From: Longibacter sp051155795
Lineage (GTDB): Bacteria > Bacteroidota > Rhodothermia > Rhodothermales > Salinibacteraceae
Direction: 5' to 3'
Length of the DNA stretch: 64,000 nucleotides
NCBI RefSeq assembly: GCF_051155795.1
Contig: NZ_DAXETW010000081.1
Location: 5,477-69,476 of the forward strand
The translations under genes were made by a program, and so were the position numbers. Below the pieces are notes generated by a model. That model was not told the DNA's origin. It saw only the letters and a program-made list of their open reading frames with translations, and did no database searches. This document shows positions 63,891 to 64,000 of this stretch, piece after piece; position 1 is the stretch's first letter; the number at the start of each line of letters is the position of its first letter.

Positions 63891-64000
63891 ACGAACGTTC
63901 GGGGCGTCGTCTACAGGGGAAAAGAGTCGCGAAGGGATCGCATTCGCGCCAGGAGGCGGTGTTCCTGGGTCCTCGCACCTGAAAAAATCTAGACAGATCC
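63891..64000. other. Upstream region of the helicase-like gene at the window edge
   Basis: 110 bp without a complete gene. It may hold the promoter of the helicase-like gene, but no clear -35/-10 pair was identified. Confidence 0.3.

Overview
The window is a 64 kb, GC-rich stretch of an ordinary bacterial chromosome. About 57 protein genes lie on both strands, with one tRNA gene. Many proteins are acidic (runs of D/E, few K). A PorV/PorQ-type barrel, an HmuY lipoprotein, a stand-alone HsdR_N nuclease-fold protein, a long SecA and weak Shine-Dalgarno sequences point to the Bacteroidota/Rhodothermota side of the tree. My best guess is a moderately halophilic member of the Rhodothermia (Salinibacter-like). 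The genus cannot be fixed from the sequence alone. I see no prophage, insertion sequence, CRISPR array or rRNA operon.

Layout. 1-9000: a 5'-truncated CrtC/AttH-like lipocalin, an orphan HsdR_N protein, a TonB-type energy transducer, a divergent EF-G paralogue, a degenerate tyrosine-recombinase-like protein, a HAL2/CysQ phosphatase, a class I aminotransferase and guanine deaminase. 9000-18530: a PorQ-like barrel, secA, recN, a small outer-membrane barrel and phosphoglucomutase/phosphomannomutase. 18830-26210: a minus-strand run of eight genes (SDR, Fe-S photolyase, SRPBCC/epimerase fusion, FAD amine oxidase-like enzyme, four-helix membrane protein, DUF427, 2Fe-2S ferredoxin, free-methionine sulfoxide reductase) that resembles a light/oxidative-stress gene set. 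26400-43230: a fasciclin lipoprotein, tRNA-Asn, M1 and S9 peptidases, an HD-domain nucleotidase, enoyl-CoA hydratase, YhbY, a Rof-like protein, IlvE, a family 2 glycosyltransferase, a GNAT acetyltransferase, a MgChelatase-like AAA protein, a propeller lipoprotein and an HtrA protease.

43590-50940 is a complete heme-uptake locus: TonB-dependent receptor, HmuY lipoprotein, periplasmic binding protein, permease, ATPase and HemS/HmuS. A candidate promoter and a short palindrome lie just before the receptor. 50950-64000 holds a methyltransferase, a DUF1152 protein, a sensor kinase next to a sodium:solute symporter and a TRIC-type membrane protein, an aldo/keto reductase, a DEAD-box RNA helicase with a DbpA-type tail, a small conserved protein with an atypical SDR, and a divergent UvrD/PcrA-like helicase.

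The most unusual feature is not a gene. At least fifteen intergenic spots carry short degenerate tandem arrays with a 7- or 8-base period. The main families are TGAACNN, GTTGNNNC, TGTTANGG, TSACACNT and CACCCTTTC-like units, and the first two occur in both orientations. Two genes appear to take a TTG start codon from such a repeat, and one gene reads its C-terminus out of one.
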